From the NCBI GenBank assembly GCA_015680685.1, contig MNCI01000606.1, forward strand, positions 389-64,388: a stretch of 64,000 bases of DNA, in the 5' to 3' direction. A program made the translations under genes and the position numbers. This stretch comes from Gnetum montanum. Its lineage: Eukaryota; Streptophyta; Gnetopsida; Gnetales; Gnetaceae. Below the pieces are notes generated by a model that was not told the DNA's origin, did no database searches, and saw nothing but the letters and a program-made list of their open reading frames with translations. Positions 9,182-19,982 of this stretch are shown here, piece after piece (the first letter of the stretch is position 1; every line of letters starts with the position of its first letter).

Positions 9182-12100
9182 TCAACTAGTGGCACTAGGT
9201 GGAGGTGGAGGTCCTTCCTTCCCCACTGCATTACTAGGCCCTGCAACATCTCCTAGTACCTGTTGCCACAACCACAACAAAAATAAATAGTTAGTAAGCA
9301 AACTTGTAATACACAAGCTAGCCAAAAACATGAAGAAGCACACAAATCAACAACTAACTTGAGAGGGTCCCATATTGATATTCTCTAGAGGCAACTTGTC
9401 AAAGCCATCCTATAAGCATTGAAGGATCTCAACCTCTAAAAGCTACATCCAATCCTCTTAGCCAAAGTTAATCCCTGCAATGGTCTTGTCTTTGTCCACG
9501 ATAATCTAAGAAGGAAACTCCATGAAAAATGTAGTAGAGGAAGCCTCTCCTGAAGGGATAGTAATCTACCACTAGGGAGAGACACTCACAACGGTATGCC
9601 AAGTGAATAACTCATAAGCCTACCTCCCATCAATCACCTTAAGAAACATCTCAAGGTAGCGGCGTTCAATAGAATCCTCCTTATACCATTGAAGGTATGC
9701 ATGATACTTGCACTTGCATTTGTGCTTATGGTTCTTCTAAGTCTACCCCCATTGGTACACCTTAGTGCTATAATTCTTTCAATCTTGGTTCTTTTAGGTG
9801 AGTAGGTCCATCTGCATTCACTACTCGATTACCTCCCATGTGGCCTCATTTTTACCTATGAGAGCTAACCAATATTGAGCATATTCTATCTTATATGTCC
9901 TTCAGGTGCTATCTCCCTATGACCTAGCTGCTAGAAAGTCATATCAGGATTGAAGATCTCTAATTTTCGTATCTTAGCTGGTCACTCTCTCCTATAGCTC
10001 ATGCACCCATTTCCACATGTGCTCATTTGAGTGCGTATAGATCCATAATTCTTTTTCATAGGAAAGCATGCACTTGCTTGCTATCTCATACATGAAATGA
10101 GACACCTGATCCACCTCAAGAGGAAGGTTAGGAAGAGCATCCACCTTCGTCACTCTACTCAAATCCCATCGAAGCTTGAAACCTGTTGGCATGTAACCAA
10201 TGAATAATCTTAGCCATAACATTTAATTAGTAAAAAAACATAAAGCAAAGAAACATAGTAAACATACCAAGCTTAGGATGTGCCTATTGCAAATGATCCA
10301 CCATGTTCTCCATGATGCCTTCCATGAAGGAGAATTTATTAGGCACGTCTACCCATGACTCCATGTAGTAGGTAAGGGTGGGACCAATAGCAAGCACATC
10401 TGAGGCTATAACACAATGAAGAAATTAGCATATAATAAAATAGCTAAAGATGCTAGAGCAAAAAGCAATAATAGATGGCAATGCAAAGTACTTACCTAGC
10501 AAGCCCTTAGGTATGAGTGTAGGCGAGTTGCCCAATTGTATATCATCAAACAGGCAATCAAAATCACCCCCATCAAGGTGGAGGAACCCCTACTCTAACT
10601 ACTAGAAGGTCTCTCCTACTTCAGGTGGTCCATCTCCATGGGGCTCTCGCTCCTCAGCTTGAGGGTGTGCCTCTTACCTTAGTTGTTACTTTGGTAGTCC
10701 TTTCTCTAGTCTTTGCAATCAACACATACACATGACACATTAGTACTAGTTAATAGCATAGCATAAACATTAATACAATAAATGTGTTTAGCAAGTTTTG
10801 CATACTAACCTGCAACCTCTGTAGGTAAGCTTTGGAACTTGATATGGATCTTCTTGTTGCTTGGCCTCTTGGCCTCCAAAGCAGCCTCCTCCATAGGATG
10901 TGGTCTCTTAATCTTTGCCTTAGATGATTTCACCATCTTTGCAATATAACAATCCATCTTGTTCATGTCCTTGGTGCCAATTCGAGGACCCTTTCCTGCA
11001 TTTTCACCTAAATAATGTGACCGCCCCATGGGACCTTTAATCATTATTAATAATGACTCATTGATCTCCTCTGGGAGGTCTTGTACCTACGTGGTCATAA
11101 ATACGTGCTTGATCCATGGCTTGGATAACTGCTCATAGTCATATACCACCCAATGTCCACCATCATGTATGACCAAAAAATCCGTGAACCTTCGAAGGTA
11201 CCCTGTGAAGAATGCAAAGTGAATGTGGGACCATGCCTAGATGTTAAATCGTAGCTTGGAAATCTCTACATGCAAGCTAGTAGTAATTTAGGTAGCCCAA
11301 TTGAACCTTGTGCCCTCTAGCAGCACCTCTTTCATCACTTGTGCCTGCTCCACCCTAAGGATCTTTCCTTGGGAGAATAACTTAGGAAAGGTGCATGCAC
11401 GAAAAAGAGGATAGAGCTCCTGTACCTTAGGCACAAGCACATTATTGATTGGTATGCCCTTATGATATTAGGTGGCCACCAACCAATCCTCGATCTCCCC
11501 TCTGCTATCCACCTCCCTACTAGCCTTATCAATAATGAATGGTTCACTAGTGGAGAGGCCAAATAGATCAGCAAAGAAGGCCTTGCTAAGGTCAAGAAAT
11601 ATCCTCACACTGTGCACTTGGGTGATGAATTCTTGGACATCACTATTGAGGGAGTTAATGATGGTGACCATTTCAGCCATTGGAATATTCAAGCTAAGGG
11701 CCAAAAATAGGTCCATCAAACCTACATGCATGATCCTAGCTATCAATGCCTCTGAGGCCTTGTGGTACAACCAATGTTGTGCACCCTCCACATCATCATA
11801 TTTCATGATGAGAAAGGTTTCTGTGAGGCCTATGGTAACCATTGTCACCTCACCTAAAGCAACTATAGCTACAAAAAAGGAAAAACAATGTTAGCATCAT
11901 GCAAAAGTCAAACCAGTAGTTACATGTGAGGAAGCACATGAGTTAAAGCATAAATGCATATGTGGCACAATGGAGTACAAGATGGGAATGGTGCCACAAC
12001 ATCAATGTCAATTACACTAGTAGCCCACTCCCAATCCAACTAGTCATGGATCCTACACTGCTCATATGCCCTTGGATAGTAGGTAGGAGAGACCTCCAAA

Positions 12101-12650
12101 TCAAACCCCACTTGCTCAAGCACAGCTTCCCAAAGGCTAGAGCATTCGCCTCATCATGCAGGCCCTCCTCATCAACTCTGAATCTGGCATTAAGCATGAG
12201 CTATTAGCAAGATAGTATGAGAAAGTAGCAAAATACAAACTATAAAAGCCATAAGAGCACTTACCCTCCAACACAGTAGACAATTTCAAGTGGGTTCCAG
12301 AATAGAGTGTGTACTCATAGCACAACAAAGAGGATGTTGTTGTTGTTGTAGCAACTAAACCTTATCATGTGTCATATCTTGGATAGGTATTGAACACTCC
12401 TAGGGCCTCTACCTAAATCAAATACCTCATCACTGTTAGTAGCAGGCTCATCTAAGATGAACCTCAAGATGTCCTGATTAGCCCTGAGCAATAATGTCTT
12501 GGTGATGGCACTAGTAGCCTCCACCGCTAAGGGTGACCACATGAGCATACTAAACTACTACAGAAGGTACAATAGAAATACCCCACCTATATATCTAGTG
12601 TAGGTGTGTTAGGAACAGGCTTTTCCATGTAGCAAAAGATTCCCACAAGC
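9182..12650 (-). pseudogene. Antisense multi-exon gene carried inside the retrotransposon (function unknown)
   Basis: Exons read on the minus strand: about 12376-12650 (start unclear), 12265-12354, about 11979-12200, 10810-11868, 10496-10705, 10268-10405, 9359-10182, 9182-9259 (ends SATS then TGA). Five introns have placed GT-AG ends with the frame continuing across: 12201-12264, 10706-10809, 10406-10495, 10183-10267 and 9260-9358, for example HPKLG|FKLRWDL and GPSQ|VLGDVAG. The 11869-11978 intron has a clear TTTTTTGTAG acceptor but a weak donor. The product would be about 900 residues, with EAVLEQVGFDLEVSPTYYPR, VHSVRIFLDLSKAFFADLFG, IHFAFFTGYLRRFTDFLVI and an acidic, Pro-rich end (GKEGPPPPPSATS). 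Stops are mostly former CGA, CAG or TGG codons. I recognise no family. Antisense ORFs are known in Tat-branch elements. It is clearly coding-derived and now broken. Confidence 0.7.
10810..11868 (-). pseudogene. Largest exon of the antisense gene (~353 codons)
   Basis: The exon opens after the acceptor TTTTTTGTAG (minus strand) and stays in one frame to the donor TTGCAG|GTTAGT at 10810, with only about four stops. Visible segments in order: LGEVTMVTIGLTETFLIMKY, DVEGAQHWLYHKASEALIAR, MAEMVTIINSLNSDVQEF, FADLFGLSTSEPFIID, VQELYPLFRACTFPKLF, a Trp-rich helical part (GTRFNWAT, AWSHIHFAFF), HDGGHWVVYDYEQLSKPW, and a basic Lys/Arg tail (KSSKAKIKRPHP) that could be a nuclear signal. Three partly overlapping short frames on this interval are fragments or shadows of it. 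I cannot assign a family; one should compare it with antisense ORFs of other Tat-branch elements. Confidence 0.7.
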
Positions 12651-12869
12651 TCCATGATGATCAGGATAGGCTTCAGCAGCACTCTACACTAGCCAAGCAA
12701 TGAACAAAGCATTAGTATATGTACATAGATGCAAATTTTGACATAAAATTATTAAATCAAGTTAGCAAAGTTAACATAATATAACATAGAGTAGCAAAAA
12801 TTTTCTATTTTTGGCAATGCCTTCTGGGGCCCCATGGGTATAGGATGTCAAGTAACTCATTTGATGCAC

Positions 12870-15060
12870 TTGGTACTCACTGGGGTATAGCACGTTTGCA
12901 TAGGATCAACATTTTATTTTACAAGTTTCATAGGTTTAGCATCAACATGTTTTCATAGGTTTAGCATTGTTGTAGTTTACATGATTAGTATTATTACGTT
13001 TCATATGTTTAGCATTATGTGTGGTTTATAAAAAATTTTGCAAAATTTTTCTAACTCTAGATAGTGTAGCCTAGAAAGTTACAAAATCTTTCTAACTCTG
13101 GACTATCGCAATGGAGGGCATAGTCAAAATTTTTTTTAAAAAAACCTAACTTTGGGCTACCTTAATAGAGAGCATAGTTTGGAAAAGAGGTGAAGGTTTT
13201 TTTTAACTATGGGTAGTGTGACTATGCTCTCTATAGAACGTAGTCCCCAAAAAACTAACTTTTGGAGTAGACATCAATTATACCTTCAAGGCATGGAGAG
13301 TGTAGTATTGGCTATGGCCTATAGGGAATGAAGTTTTGGCCACCACCCCAACACTCTCTACACACCATGTCCCACCATAACACCATGTGCTATCCCCACC
13401 GCCCTTTGGGCACCACCACTCCCACTGCACCTTTTATGCCCACCGCACCTTATGCACCTTGCGCTATCCTATATGGCTCATGCTCACACTTATAGTGGTA
13501 CATTGCAGAATGCTATGCCTTGTCTCACTCTCCACAACTACTGCCCCCAAAATTTCTTCAAGAGAAAAAGAAAACATAGATAGATAAATAGTCACGGTGT
13601 GTGATGATCATCATTCATCCCTTCTGTTGTGCTGTGGGGTGCAATCACCTTTGTAGCTCTTATCGCCATGCCATGGGATGCAGTCACCCAATGACCCTAG
13701 CGACATGGGGTGCACCTAGCCTTAGCCTTATCCTAGACATCTCAAAAAAAAATGAAAAACAAAAAGAAATTTTGCAAAATCCCTATTGTGCTTGCTACCT
13801 CGTGATTGTTTGCCCCTGGCCACCATTGAGCCTTGATTCCCACCTAGCTTATGCCATGAAAAAACATGGAATTTTTTTTAAAACCCCTACCCATGTTGCT
13901 TGAAAATAGAAAAAAAAAGAAAGGAATGTAGGGTAAACCCTTAGCACACTCCTTGCCTCATGGCAGACCACCCTCAGCCATCACCAAAACCCCCATCACC
14001 CATCCATTTCACCCATGGTCCTAGCCCGCTTGCAATCCTAGTTGTTACAATGCCAATCCCTGCATGGTATGTAGGGGGGAAAATGAAATAGAACATTTCT
14101 AAAAACCTTTGCTATTGTCAAAATCTCCCAAACCTTGCAACCCCTAGGACTACGCTGCACCACACAATGATAGCCATTCCCCACTGCCGCCATGATGCAG
14201 AAGGAAACCTGCAGTTTTCCTCCATGACCACCATGAAAACCCCATCACACAAAATCATTTCTACCATGAATGCCCTCCCTAGCCATGATAGTCAAAATGG
14301 TCCACAGTGACGGTGGCCCTTACCCCATGGCAGGGCACCAATAGTGTTTGTGGCCCAAGCCCTTAAAGTGTAGAAAAGTAAAAAGAAACAAAAGAAAATG
14401 ACAAAGGGAAGAGCATAGTTGAGGTACTTGGAAGACATTGATGGCCTCCTCTCCTCCAAGAATTCTTGTAGAAAGTGGCCTAGTGTGCATTCCCCCTCAT
14501 ACATATTTGCTAGTTTTGGTTTTAGGCATCCACTTCGGTGAGTCATGGCTGAAACTATTCTTTGGCAATGTGAAACAAATGTGATGGAAAGACTATGCTC
14601 TAAAAATTATGTTTGAAAACTTGAAAATGATAACTTACCCATGGTAAAATGCACCTTTATACCCTCTTGAGGTTGTTTAATGACTCACCTACCTAGGACT
14701 ATGCTTCACACTTAGCCAAAATTTGCAACTTTTGGTGAGAGCGTAGTTGGATGAGAGTGTAGTCACCCACACTTAGTCAAAATTTACAACTTTCCATTAC
14801 CTTATAAATTCCTTAGCCAAAATTTGCAATGTTTCATTGCCCAATTAATGCCTGAGCCAGCTTCACTTCCTAAGCACACATCTAAGACTTCTATGATCCA
14901 CTAAGACCTAAAACTAGCACACATGGTTCACTAAGACCTATAACTGGCACATATGGCTTGTCCAAGCCTAAAACTGACACACACACATGCTTACCCCTCT
15001 TTATAGCCCTTATGCATACTTAGGAAAATTTTTCTCGCATTGCTTTTTATTCATTTAGGC
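12870..15060. other. Non-coding part of the spacer: short repeats and LTR-like hairpin motifs
   Basis: At 12890-13020 the phrase TTTCATAGGTTTAGCAT recurs four times. At 13070-13250 and 14695-14770 the LTR-type pairs recur (GGACTATCGCAATGGAGGGC, GACTATGCTCTCTATAGAACG, GAGAGCGTAGTTGG). At 14890-14990 the TAAAACTAGCACACATGG motif repeats. Between, 13330-14300 is C-rich with many CACCATG/CCACCATG words but no frame that I can support. It lies upstream of the antisense gene, so it might have held its promoter, but nothing specific shows that. Confidence 0.45.
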
Positions 15061-15115
15061 ATATTAACTTGGTTTAAATAGGTGCTGCTTAATGTTTTGC
15101 TGATTTGTTTTGTAG

Positions 15116-16290
15116 GAATACAACATGGCTATGCACAAGCAGCTTCTCTCACCTCTGGCCCTCACTAGGCCTCATGGCAATATCAAGCGATGCATTGAAC
15201 CACATTGCCTAGACCTTGAGCCTACAGCCTACACCGAATACATAGCATCCATAAAGAGACCACTAAACTAACCCAACCATTTAGTTAAGGCTCTTGATCT
15301 AGAGGTACATCATAGAGAATCCCCTTATTGGGATCCCTATGACAGCACCTAATGGTGAGGTAAAAATGCTAAAACTAAGCTCCTTGCTAGATCTCCAACT
15401 TGTTCAAGACATCACCAAAGTGCTAAATGATAACATCAAGATATTTACATGGTCATATGAGGACATGCCAGACCTAGATCCTTGGCTAGTCCAACACAAT
15501 ATCATCCTTGATCCTTGCATTAAGCTAGTAAAGAAAAAAGCATCCAAGATTCAGCCTAAGGTGGCATTGACCATCTGTGATGAAATCACCAAGCTTTACA
15601 AAGCTAGTTTTAGCTAGGTTTTTGACTATGTAGACTAGATATCCAACATCATAGTTGTGCCCACGAAAAATGAAAGTATAAACATTTTCATAGACTTCCA
15701 GGACTTGAATAATGTGACCATTAAAGATGACTTCCCTTTGCTCAATATTAATTAATTGATTGATACCATGACTGGTTACATCTTGTTATCCTTCATGGAT
15801 AGGTTCTTGGGCAACAACTAGATTAGGATTAACACTAAACACCAACTCATCATGACCTTTAGGACCCCCTAGGATATGTTTTGTTACATCATGATGTCCT
15901 TCAGACTTAAGAACATAGGAGCAACATATTAGCATGCAATGTCATATATCTTCAGTGGTTACCTATTAATCTTGCTCAATGATTACGTTGATGACATATT
16001 TGTTAAGTCCAAAGTAGCTCATGATCATGCAAATGATCTAGACATAGTACTTAAACATTATCTGAAATACAATCTTAGGTTCAAACCTAAGAAGTGTGTC
16101 TTTGATGTTAGAATGAGTTGGATGCTCAGTTTTGTAGTGTTTGAGGTAGGAATATGTGTAGACCCTGATAAGGTTAAGGCCATAACCAACATAGAACCCC
16201 TAGCCAACCTTAAGAATCTACGAGGGTTATAAGGTAGATTGTAGTTTATACATAGGTTTATCACATGATTAACTGATAAGTTACAACCAA
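15116..16290 (+). pseudogene. Reverse transcriptase of the Tat/Ogre-like element (degenerate)
   Basis: After the putative acceptor at 15115 an ATG at 15125 opens MAMHKQLLSPLALTRPHGN, then a frameshift before 15339. RT landmarks follow in order: IFTWSYEDMPDLDP (15447), EITKLYKASF (15582), VVPTKNESINIFIDFQDLNN (15656-15715), a region like DDFPLLNIN and LLSFMDRFLGNN (15728-15820), FRTP (15861), then YVDDIFVKSK at about 15975, the catalytic x-x-DD box intact, and LRFKPKKCVF (16078). The enzyme would copy the RNA into DNA in virus-like particles. At least five in-frame stops, many at former CAG/CAA/TGG, make it inactive. Confidence 0.85.
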
Positions 16291-16790
16291 TGCAACATTT
16301 GCTTAAGAAAGGAGTCCACTTTGAGTGGATAGCTCAATGCCAATAAACATTTGACAATCTTAAGCAAGAGCTACCACAACTTCCTACAATTCACCCTCCA
16401 CAAGGAGATAGACCCTTTTACATCTACCTTGCCATTTTTGACACTTCCATTGCTTTTGTACTTTGCCAAAAGTGAGATGTTGGCACAAAGGTCTTGGTTT
16501 ACTACTTGAGCCACACATTAGTAGCCCACAAAGCAAAATACAACAATGTGAAAAATTATTGCTCACCTTAGTATTCTTAGCCATGAAGTGGAGGCATTAC
16601 CTTTTTCATAGTCAAGTCAGTATCATTTACAAAAATAGCATACTTCGAGCAATCACAATGAACATCTATGAGAGTAGTTGTATTGCATAGTGGAAAGTAA
16701 TAACAGTGGAGTTTGACCTAAATTACATTGTGCAAGCCTCAACAAAAGGTCAAGCTATAGTCACAGAACTCATGGCTTCACCCATGAACA
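16291..16790 (+). pseudogene. RNase H (first) of the Tat/Ogre-like element (degenerate)
   Basis: This follows RT directly: MQHLLKKGVHFEWIAQCQ, TFDNLKQELPQLP and HPPQGDRPFYIYLAIFDTSI (16290-16455), then KVLVYYLSHTLVAHKAKYN. This is the usual connection and RNase H sequence of plant gypsy elements, where the first acidic residue is in a Y-L-A/D-x-S motif. Stops and a frameshift near 16470 break it. RNase H would remove the RNA strand of the RNA-DNA hybrid. Confidence 0.7.
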
Positions 16791-16839
16791 ATCAGACAAC
16801 TATTGACCTAGAATTCCTGGATGAGCATGTTAGCAGTGT

Positions 16840-17180
16840 TAGTTAAGTGCCTGATAACTATGAGGCATTCTTGCATTTCAATGGTGCTTCAGCCTCCCAA
16901 AGGGGTAGCACCACTGCTGTTATCACATTTCTCCCTAAGGAGATCCAACCCATTGCATATCACTTTGCATTTCCTTGCACTAACACCATGGTGGAGTACA
17001 AAGGTCTCCTCAGAGGTATCCTCATAGCATGCAACCCTAGAATTCAACACCTAGAAATATGAGGAAACTCATAATTAGTGATCAACTAGGAGAAAGAGGT
17101 TTACACCTACAAGGCTTAACATTTACAACCTTACTGTGACTTGGCAAAGCACTTTCTTAAGCACTTTGCAACAATCAATG
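16840..17180 (+). pseudogene. Second (archaeal-type) RNase H domain, Tat-branch marker (degenerate)
   Basis: A frame starting near 16847 reads FLHFNGASASQRGSTTAVIT, AYHFAFPCTNTMVEYKGLLR and then GNS and LVINQ. These match the Y-F-D-G-S, C-T-N-N-x-A-E-Y-E-A and G-D-S-x-L-V motifs of the additional RNase H that Tat-branch plant gypsy elements carry between the usual RNase H and integrase. The Asp of the first motif and the Asp of GDS have both become Asn, typical of G-to-A change, so catalysis would be lost. The same domain occurs at 61530-61790 on the minus strand. Confidence 0.8.
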
Positions 17181-17880
17181 TCCAATACATTCTGTCAATG
17201 ACATGGTAACTTAATGCATGTGCCATCGATTGAACTACACACAAGATAGATCACATGGCTATTCCAACGTTGGATCTTGGACATCACTAGACCTATAATT
17301 CCTAAGTCCTCCATAGGGCATAGCTTCATCATAATCATAACTAAGTATTTTACCAAGTGGGTTGAGGCTATTCTCCTAAGGAAGACAATGTTGCAACAAG
17401 TTTGCAAATTTGTGCTTGATAACATAGTGATCTAGTTCGACTTACCCATGACCATAGTAATAGACAGCGGGCCACAATTTAGTAGTGTTAAAACTAAAGC
17501 CTTTTGTGAGCACTTTGGTATTAAACATTCCTTGTCATCATCATACTACCCTCAGGCGAACTGCCAAGTGGAGGCCACAAACAAAGTCATAGTTAACCTT
17601 ATAAAGAATAGGCTAAGCAATAGCAAATGATGATGGCACGAGCAATTAGTCTATGCACTTTGGGCCTACCACACAACATGACAAACAACAATAGGTAAGA
17701 TTCCTTACAAGCTTCTTTACGAATCTAAAGAAATTTTGCCCCTTGAATTGCAAGTTCCATCACTCAGGGTGATGCTCTCAAATTTCATCGATGAAGTTTA
17801 GAACAACAAGTTGAGGACCATAGACCTCAACTCAATAGATAAGGAGTGTATGAAAATTCTTTATTTCATTGAATGATAAA
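17181..17880 (+). pseudogene. Integrase core of the Tat/Ogre-like element (degenerate)
   Basis: The DDE integrase core reads RWILDITRPIIPKSSIGHSF (from about 17263), TKYFTKWVEAILL, DLPMTIVIDSGPQFSS (17440), then GIKHSLSSSYYPQANCQVEATNK (17515-17585). The three acidic catalytic residues (D in ILDI, D in IDSG, E in QVEATNK) are all still present. WAYHTT and KIPYKLLYE follow (17658-17725), then the domain's end with several stops. Integrase inserts the DNA copy into the genome. There are two stops inside the core, so no product is expected. Confidence 0.85.
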
Positions 17881-18159
17881 AAAGCAATGGAAAAGGCACC
17901 ATCACAACCAGTATCAATGCTTGATCAAGAAAGGGGATCTAGTCCTCAAGGCTATTCATGAACTCACAGATAAATTCTCAACCAAATAGGAAGGGGCTTT
18001 CTTGGTCACTAAGGCCTATGAAAATTGAGCATTCAAGCTTGCTGATCAAGGTAGCAATGAATTTTCCAATCTAATGAACCATTTGTACCTGAAGCCATAC
18101 TATGCTTATTATTCCAAACATCAATGGAACAAGGTAAGCATTCATCTGCTATCATGTTA
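17881..18159 (+). other. Downstream end of pol, decayed
   Basis: Fragmentary frame continuing from the integrase: phrases like KAIHELTDKFS and AYENxAFKLADQG at 17950-18060, and a final NHLYLKPYYAYYS near 18080, resemble the end of gypsy integrase C-terminal regions (...LKKYYV). Stops every 20-40 codons. No further domain is seen before the tandem repeats. Confidence 0.45.
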
Positions 18160-18550
18160 AAGTAGCAAAACACAAGTCTGCTATGACTATAAACTAGCAC
18201 AACAAGTTTGCTATGACTATAAACTAGTACAACATGTCTGATATGACATTAAACTAGTGCAGAGCACTGATCTACTATGACATTAAATTGGCAAAGCATA
18301 TGTTTGCTATGATGTTAAACTAGCATCCAAACCTTTTGTCACTATGAAGTTAAATGGGAACAATGTTTATCTTTGCATCACGACATTAAACTAGCACAAC
18401 AACAAGTTTGCTATGACTATAAACTAGCACAGACCATCTGCTATGATGTTAAATTAGCACAGCTCATCTGCTATGACAGTAAACTAGTGTAGTAATCTAC
18501 TATAACTATAAACTATCACACCATGGTCTACCAAGAGCTTAAATTGGGTT
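18160..18550. repeat. Tandem repeat of a ~35-bp unit, CTATGACTATAAACTAGCACA
   Basis: About ten imperfect copies of TCTGCTATGACNNTAAACTAGCACA occur with 30-45-bp spacing, starting near 18177 and ending near 18545. Adjacent copies differ at several bases and by small insertions. The core TTAAACTAGCA is the same as in the blocks at 8745-8935 and 14890-14990, so the three arrays share an origin within this element. Confidence 0.75.
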
Positions 18551-18688
18551 TGCCATCAATCATGCATAGTTCCATGAGTAAGCAAGTGAGAATAATTTCA
18601 ACCCCCCATCCCTCCCTCCCCCCCTTCTACACCATGTAGGTAGGGATACTATAGTCCCAGAATGGAGCACCTACAATCAATGCCACCT

Positions 18689-19010
18689 TGGAGCACTTGT
18701 AGCATCATGGACCCCCACCATTTTGTTGATTTTTTGAGCTCCTATTGTTGGTGTAGCCTCTCGAGCACCTATAGCATCATCATCCCTCAACATTTCACTA
18801 GCTTTCTGAATGCTTGCCAATGGCATGGGCTCTTGAGCACCTACAACATCATCACCTTCCACCATTCTGCTAGCTTTTTCAACACCTACAACTGGCATAG
18901 CCTTTGGAGTATTTGCAGCATTATCAAGCCTAGGCATTTTGTTTATTTTTCAAACACTTACCATCGATTTAGCCTTTGGAGCACTCATAGCATTATCACC
19001 CCTAGCATTT
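18689..19010. repeat. 72-bp minisatellite, ~4.5 units, open in frames on both strands
   Basis: On the plus strand the unit translates as 24 residues of the form WSTCSIMxPHHFVxFLxxYxWxSL, repeated four times with changes, plus part of a fifth unit. On the minus strand the same DNA is also open and gives a hydrophilic repeat (VVGVEKASRMVEGDDVVGAQ and AIGAREATPTIGAQKINKMV). Because the period is a multiple of three, a frame stays open for as long as one unit lacks stops, so openness alone is not proof of coding. It lies in the 3' untranslated part of the element. Confidence 0.7.
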
Positions 19011-19966
19011 TATTTGCATTGCATGTTTTGTGATTTTCTTATCTTCTCGAAGTTGTGTTTGTAGGATAAAGCCTTAAGGTAGTTGTGCAAAGATGCATCT
19101 CATTGTAGTAGCAAGTCATCACATAGATCTAATGTGCATGATTAGATTAGTTGAGCTTCTCAAGAGTGCACATCCCTATTACCCATCATGGCCTACACCC
19201 ATCCCTATGTCTTCATACCCTTGCATTCCTCTACATACTCAAGACTGCAAATCCTTGCAACCACATGTCAGCCTCTTGCAAGCCAAATAATAGAAGCCAA
19301 GGTAGGCATAACATAATTTATCCCATGGGGAGCCTTTGTTGGCTTGTCAAACCCCAAGAAGATGTAACACAAGTTATCCCCTAGAGGAAACATTTGTTCC
19401 ACAGATGTGATGTAGTTTCATAAACATCAGAGTAAAGTCCATCCAGTGGCATGCAGTCCACTTGGTGGAAAGCATCTTGCAATTTGCATTTAGCAAAGTG
19501 TAGAACATAAAGAAGGTTCATCCCATAGAAAAAAGAAAAACAAAAGAAAAAAAGCAAAAAGAAAAAAGTAAAAAAAAAAGAAAAGGGGAACAAGCATGTC
19601 CCCAAACAAATTAGCAAAGTTACAATTTCACAACTAGTCAGGCTTTGAATCCACCTTAACTCTCTCATGAGCATTTCAGCGAGAGGTCAACATTTTTTAG
19701 AGGTAAGCCACCTTGGTGCCATGGTCACTATTAGCCATGATAACTCTGTAACCTACACCATGATCCCTTTTTTGCATTTTATATCCCTTGTTATCCCCTA
19801 GCACATTACTCACACCTACTATTCCTAGCATATCCCCATCCATAGCACTCTTGAACATGGATCAGTGACATCTAAGCATGCATGGAAGAGAGATGTTGGT
19901 GCCAAGCCTGCTATGGTATTTTGCAGTTCTTTGTTGACATCTCTTAGGTCACTCCTCTAGATGTTA
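19011..19966 (+). other. 3' untranslated region of the Tat/Ogre-like element
   Basis: This holds an acceptor-like TTCTCGAAGTTGTGTTTGTAG at 19045-19065, a direct repeat of ATAATTTATCCCATGGGGAGCCTTTGTTGGCT-like text with ACAAGTTATCCCCTAGAGGAAACATTTGTTCC at 19310-19400, and an A-rich tract (AAAAGAAAAACAAAAG) at 19529-19590. No coding sequence is supported. The short frames here are low-complexity readings. Confidence 0.4.
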
Positions 19967-19982
19967 ACAAAAAGGAGGCCAA
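19967..19982 (+). other. Polypurine tract of the Tat/Ogre-like element
   Basis: AACAAAAAGGAGGCCAA lies directly before the TGAAAC start of the 3' LTR. A purine-rich run at this place primes plus-strand DNA synthesis in LTR retrotransposons. Its position fixes the start of the 3' LTR at 19983 and, by alignment, of the 5' LTR at 2703. Confidence 0.7.

Larger units (their letters stand above)
8167..15115 (+). other. Protease-RT spacer, putative spliced intron of an Ogre-type element
   Basis: The protease frame ends at 8166 and RT coding begins after 15116, an interval of about 7 kb. Ogre-type elements are known to remove an intron at exactly this place. The right edge has a good plant acceptor: TTTGCTGATTTGTTTTGTAG ending at 15115, with a branch-like CTTAAT at 15089, followed by an ATG at 15125 in a coding-like frame. 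The donor is not clear; it should lie between 8166 and about 8500. The interval holds a TTAAACTAGCA repeat block (8745-8935), the antisense gene (9182-12650), LTR-like hairpin motifs (13070-13250, 14695-14770) and a C-rich, CCACCATG-rich stretch (13330-14300) without a convincing frame. Confidence 0.5.

Noticed and set aside
11472-12207. Plus-strand frames of 140 and 81 codons
   Set aside because: They are complements of exons of the antisense gene; only the minus frame continues across splice sites.
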